A stretch of 7,332 bases of DNA, from positions 1-7,332 of the forward strand of contig DPWT01000043.1 in assembly GCA_003527555.1 (NCBI GenBank), given 5' to 3'. Both the position numbers and the translations under genes were made by a program. A model generated the notes under the pieces. That model searched no databases and had not been told where the DNA came from. It saw only the letters and a program-made list of their open reading frames with translations. Shown piece by piece: positions 5,066 through 7,332 of this stretch. How positions within the stretch are numbered: position 1 is the stretch's first letter; every line of letters begins with the position of its first letter. This DNA is from Verrucomicrobiales bacterium (GTDB lineage: Bacteria > Verrucomicrobiota > Verrucomicrobiia > Verrucomicrobiales > Akkermansiaceae).

Positions 5066-7332
5066 ATGCAAATTCAAGAACTCAGCAAGCGCCTGACCGA
5101 TCGGAAAAACCCGGTGCGTGTCCACTTGATTGGCGTTGCGGGATCGGGTATGAGTGGTTTAGCTCTTCTCCTTTTGGGTATGGGGCACAAGGTTAGCGGA
5201 TCGGATAGAGTGACCAGCGGTGAGACTGAGCGTATGCAGGGGCTTGGACTTCGGTTTTCTACGCCGCACCGTGCGGATGAAGTTCATGGTGCGGATGTGG
5301 TTGTTTACTCATCTGCTATACGGGAGGAAAATGTGGCGCGTGCAGAGGCGCGCTCGCAAGGGATTCCATGTATCCGGCGTGCCGAGTGCCTCGCCGCGAT
5401 CTTGCACACACGGAAAGGTGTGGTGATTTCTGGAACCCATGGAAAAACGACTACCTCGGCGATGTGCGCCCATTTGCTTCGCCGGTGTGGCATGATGCCG
5501 TGCCATTATGTGGGTGCTGAAATCCCGGTGTTGGGGACAAATGCTCATTGGGAAGAAGGCTGTCGTACAATGGTTGCCGAGGGCGATGAGAGTGATGGAA
5601 CACTTGCGCTTTATCACCCTGAACATTGTGTTGTGCTCAATGTCGAGGAAGAGCATCTTGATTACTATCGAGATATCGATCACATCAAGGATGTCTTCAA
5701 TCAGTTATTAGATCAGACGACTGGGCATAAAATTTATTTTGCGGGTTGCCCCGTTGCGAGTGAAATCTGCGCTAGCAGAGAGGGTGCTGTTTCCTATGGT
5801 TGGGAAAATGCCGATTTTATTGCTAGTGATATACACGAAACGGGAGGCACGGTAGCATTTGATGTGGTTCTTCGTGGAGATGTGTTAGGTCGCGTTGAGT
5901 TGGGTATTCCTGGAAGGCATAACGTGCTTAACGCACTTGCTGCAATTGTAGTGAGTGATGCCGTGGGCACAGATTTTCAAATGGTTTCACGTGGTTTGGC
6001 CACCTTTGCTGGTGCACGTAGAAGGTTCGAAAATAAGTATCTTTCGCCCAAGTTGCGTATCATTGATGATTATGGGCATCATCCCACGGAAATATCGGCA
6101 ACTCTTCAAACTGCCCGATCATTCAAACCTAAGCGTTTAGTTGTTGTTTTTCAACCCCACCGATACAGCCGCACAGAAAAGCTAGCTGATGAATTTGGTA
6201 AGGCGTTGCAGGCTGCCGATCGGGTTTTTGTAACTGACATTTACCCTGCCGGGGAGTTGCCGATCGATGGGGTGACCTCACAAACGATCGTGGATGCTAT
6301 TGAAGTCAATGGTGACACCCGTGCTGTTGCCGTTGGGCCAGTAGTCGGTGCCCATCATACTGTGGGAAATTCCATTCAAGATGGTGATTTGGTAATATCT
6401 CTTGGTGCAGGAAATGTGCACGAAATTGGAACGAAACTTGCCAGGGATATGGCGATGCTTGAGGATATGCTGCGGTTCTGTGACACAACGGGTATAAAAA
6501 AAATCAAACTCTACGAGCCTATGAATCGGCACACTACAATTCGTTGCGGAGGTCCCGCTCAATTATGGATTGAGCCTACTACTTTTAAGACGTTTGCAGC
6601 TCTCGTTAGCTACTGTCGTGAACGCGGAATTCCCCAGCGGGTTATCGGTAGGGGATCAAACTTGTTGGTGCGTGATGGAGGTATCCGAGGTGCTGTGATT
6701 CATCCATCGGGTGGTGATTTTTCTAATGTCGTAGTAGATGGCGATGTCATAACTGCTGGAGCAGGTGCTCGTTTCAAGAAAGTGGCTAGTGTGGCATCAG
6801 CTCACAACCTAACAGGCATGGAGTGGATGGAGGGAATTCCGGGAAACGTTGGTGGTGGTTTGCGGATGAACGCCGGTGCCATGGGAACGGAAACCTTCGA
6901 TCAGGTGATAAGCGTGACTTTCCTTGATGATGATGGTGAGATCCGTGAGCGCACTTCTGACGAAATTGCCGCGCATTACCGAAATGTGCCAGAATTACGC
7001 AGGAACTACGCGTTAGAAGCGAAGTTTCAGGCAAAACTATCGGATGCTGATACCATCAGATCGGTCACGGAGGAGTCTCGCAATCACAGGCGATCCACGC
7101 AACCTATTGCAGCCAGTGCCGGGTGTATTTTTAAAAATCCAGAAGAGATGCCCGCTGGTATGCTAGTTGAGAAGCTAGGTATGAAGGAGGCGACAGTTGG
7201 TAAGGCGCAGGTCTCTATTGAACATGGCAATTTCATTGTTAATACGGGTAAAGCAACAGCGAGTGATGTGTTAGGCCTGATCGAAAAGATACGCAGAAAG
7301 GCAGAGGATGATCGTGGTATCATGATGAATAC
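5066..7332 (+). CDS. Fused UDP-MurNAc:L-alanine ligase / UDP-MurNAc dehydrogenase (MurC-MurB), 3' end cut by window
   Basis: One uninterrupted frame of 755 codons, open at the right edge. Residues 1 to about 455 are MurC, the ATP-dependent ligase adding L-Ala to UDP-MurNAc: GVAGSGMSG (23-31), P-loop GTHGKTTT (123-130), EGDESDGT (172-179), NVEEEHLDYY (192-201), GRHNVLNA (283-290), GARRRFE (316-322), DDYGHHPTE (334-342) and FQPHRYSRT (362-370). After a linker near 455-480 comes MurB, the FAD/NADPH reductase making UDP-MurNAc: HTTIRCGGPA (489-498), IGRGSNLLV (527-535), IPGNVGGG (591-598), NAGAMG (602-607), YR (638-639) and SAGCIFKNP (684-692). The short gap between YR and the GC-x-F motif fits type II MurB. 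Cys687 takes the place of the catalytic Ser. The last visible residues, GIMMN, suggest the catalytic Glu lies just beyond the window. Domain order follows the usual gene order murC-murB, suggesting fusion of neighbours. The ATG at 5066 has no Shine-Dalgarno sequence; GTG or TTG starts were not preferred. Confidence 0.96.
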   Translation, partial: MQIQELSKRLTDRKNPVRVHLIGVAGSGMSGLALLLLGMGHKVSGSDRVTSGETERMQGLGLRFSTPHRADEVHGADVVVYSSAIREENVARAEARSQGIPCIRRAECLAAILHTRKGVVISGTHGKTTTSAMCAHLLRRCGMMPCHYVGAEIPVLGTNAHWEEGCRTMVAEGDESDGTLALYHPEHCVVLNVEEEHLDYYRDIDHIKDVFNQLLDQTTGHKIYFAGCPVASEICASREGAVSYGWENADFIASDIHETGGTVAFDVVLRGDVLGRVELGIPGRHNVLNALAAIVVSDAVGTDFQMVSRGLATFAGARRRFENKYLSPKLRIIDDYGHHPTEISATLQTARSFKPKRLVVVFQPHRYSRTEKLADEFGKALQAADRVFVTDIYPAGELPIDGVTSQTIVDAIEVNGDTRAVAVGPVVGAHHTVGNSIQDGDLVISLGAGNVHEIGTKLARDMAMLEDMLRFCDTTGIKKIKLYEPMNRHTTIRCGGPAQLWIEPTTFKTFAALVSYCRERGIPQRVIGRGSNLLVRDGGIRGAVIHPSGGDFSNVVVDGDVITAGAGARFKKVASVASAHNLTGMEWMEGIPGNVGGGLRMNAGAMGTETFDQVISVTFLDDDGEIRERTSDEIAAHYRNVPELRRNYALEAKFQAKLSDADTIRSVTEESRNHRRSTQPIAASAGCIFKNPEEMPAGMLVEKLGMKEATVGKAQVSIEHGNFIVNTGKATASDVLGLIEKIRRKAEDDRGIMMN
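6496..6503 (+). other. A8 tract with in-frame slippery heptamer in the MurC-MurB linker
   Basis: Eight A occur within codons ATA-AAA-AAA-ATC (residues 477-480), giving A_AAA_AAA in the register used for -1 frameshifting. In the -1 frame translation continues for 23 codons to TGA at 6571-6573. In the +1 frame it stops after six codons at TGA 6522-6524. Either shift would yield a nearly free-standing MurC. Lysine A-runs are frequent in this DNA (murG has A7 runs, including another A_AAA_AAA at 4101-4107), I see no close-by stimulatory hairpin or upstream Shine-Dalgarno, and use of the site is unproven. Confidence 0.3.

Noticed and set aside
5309..5683. 124-codon open frame on the - strand opposite murC
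   Set aside because: It lies opposite the P-loop and EGDESD regions of MurC and is His/Cys-rich in the way antisense frames often are. No support.
6557..6575. Perfect 7-bp hairpin GCTCAAT-tatgg-ATTGAGC at the start of the MurB FAD region, with an overlapping GCGG/CCGC stem at 6546-6558
   Set aside because: It lies inside conserved MurB coding sequence and 40-55 bases beyond the slippery run, too far for a normal frameshift stimulator. A stem of this size is expected by chance.

Overview
The window looks like ordinary chromosomal DNA of moderate GC (near half by eye) from a Gram-negative-type bacterium, most plausibly of the Verrucomicrobiota. The main pointers are murG followed directly by a single reading frame that fuses MurC to MurB, and a SWIM-zinc-finger SNF2 ATPase of the type common in that group. 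The phylum call is an inference from gene content and I could not test it. I found no RNA gene, insertion sequence, CRISPR array or phage gene.

Layout. (1) 45-569 (+): a 174-residue protein with an N-terminal helical/coiled-coil part and a C-terminal stretch that reads like a winged helix; family not recognised. (2) 574-3225 (-): a complete 883-residue SWIM/SNF2 helicase-like ATPase, convergent with the first gene, with only 4 bases between the stops. (3) 3236-3754 (-): a 172-residue unknown protein with an N-terminal signal or anchor helix, 10 bases upstream of the SNF2 gene and probably co-transcribed with it. (4) 3755-3954: a 200-base divergent intergenic region that must hold promoters for both sides. 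(5) 3955-5043 (+): murG. (6) 5066-7332 (+): the murC-murB fusion, open at the right edge and probably only a few codons short of its end.

How the genes work together. MurB and MurC catalyse consecutive cytoplasmic steps (UDP-GlcNAc-enolpyruvate to UDP-MurNAc, then to UDP-MurNAc-L-Ala). MurG later adds GlcNAc to lipid I at the inner membrane face to give lipid II. They form one transcription unit, a segment of the division and cell wall (dcw) cluster. Here murG is the first gene of the unit, because the gene upstream is divergent and is not ftsW or murD. The leftward pair (unknown envelope protein plus SNF2 ATPase) and the small wHTH-like gene have no visible link to peptidoglycan synthesis.

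The most notable local signals are three. First, the MurC-MurB fusion. Second, a run of eight A in the linker of that fusion, which contains an in-frame A_AAA_AAA slippery heptamer; slipping either way ends translation just after the MurC part. Third, none of the five genes has a Shine-Dalgarno sequence, and both mur genes have the same CCCT directly before ATG. I see no convincing evidence of a wholly new system in this window.
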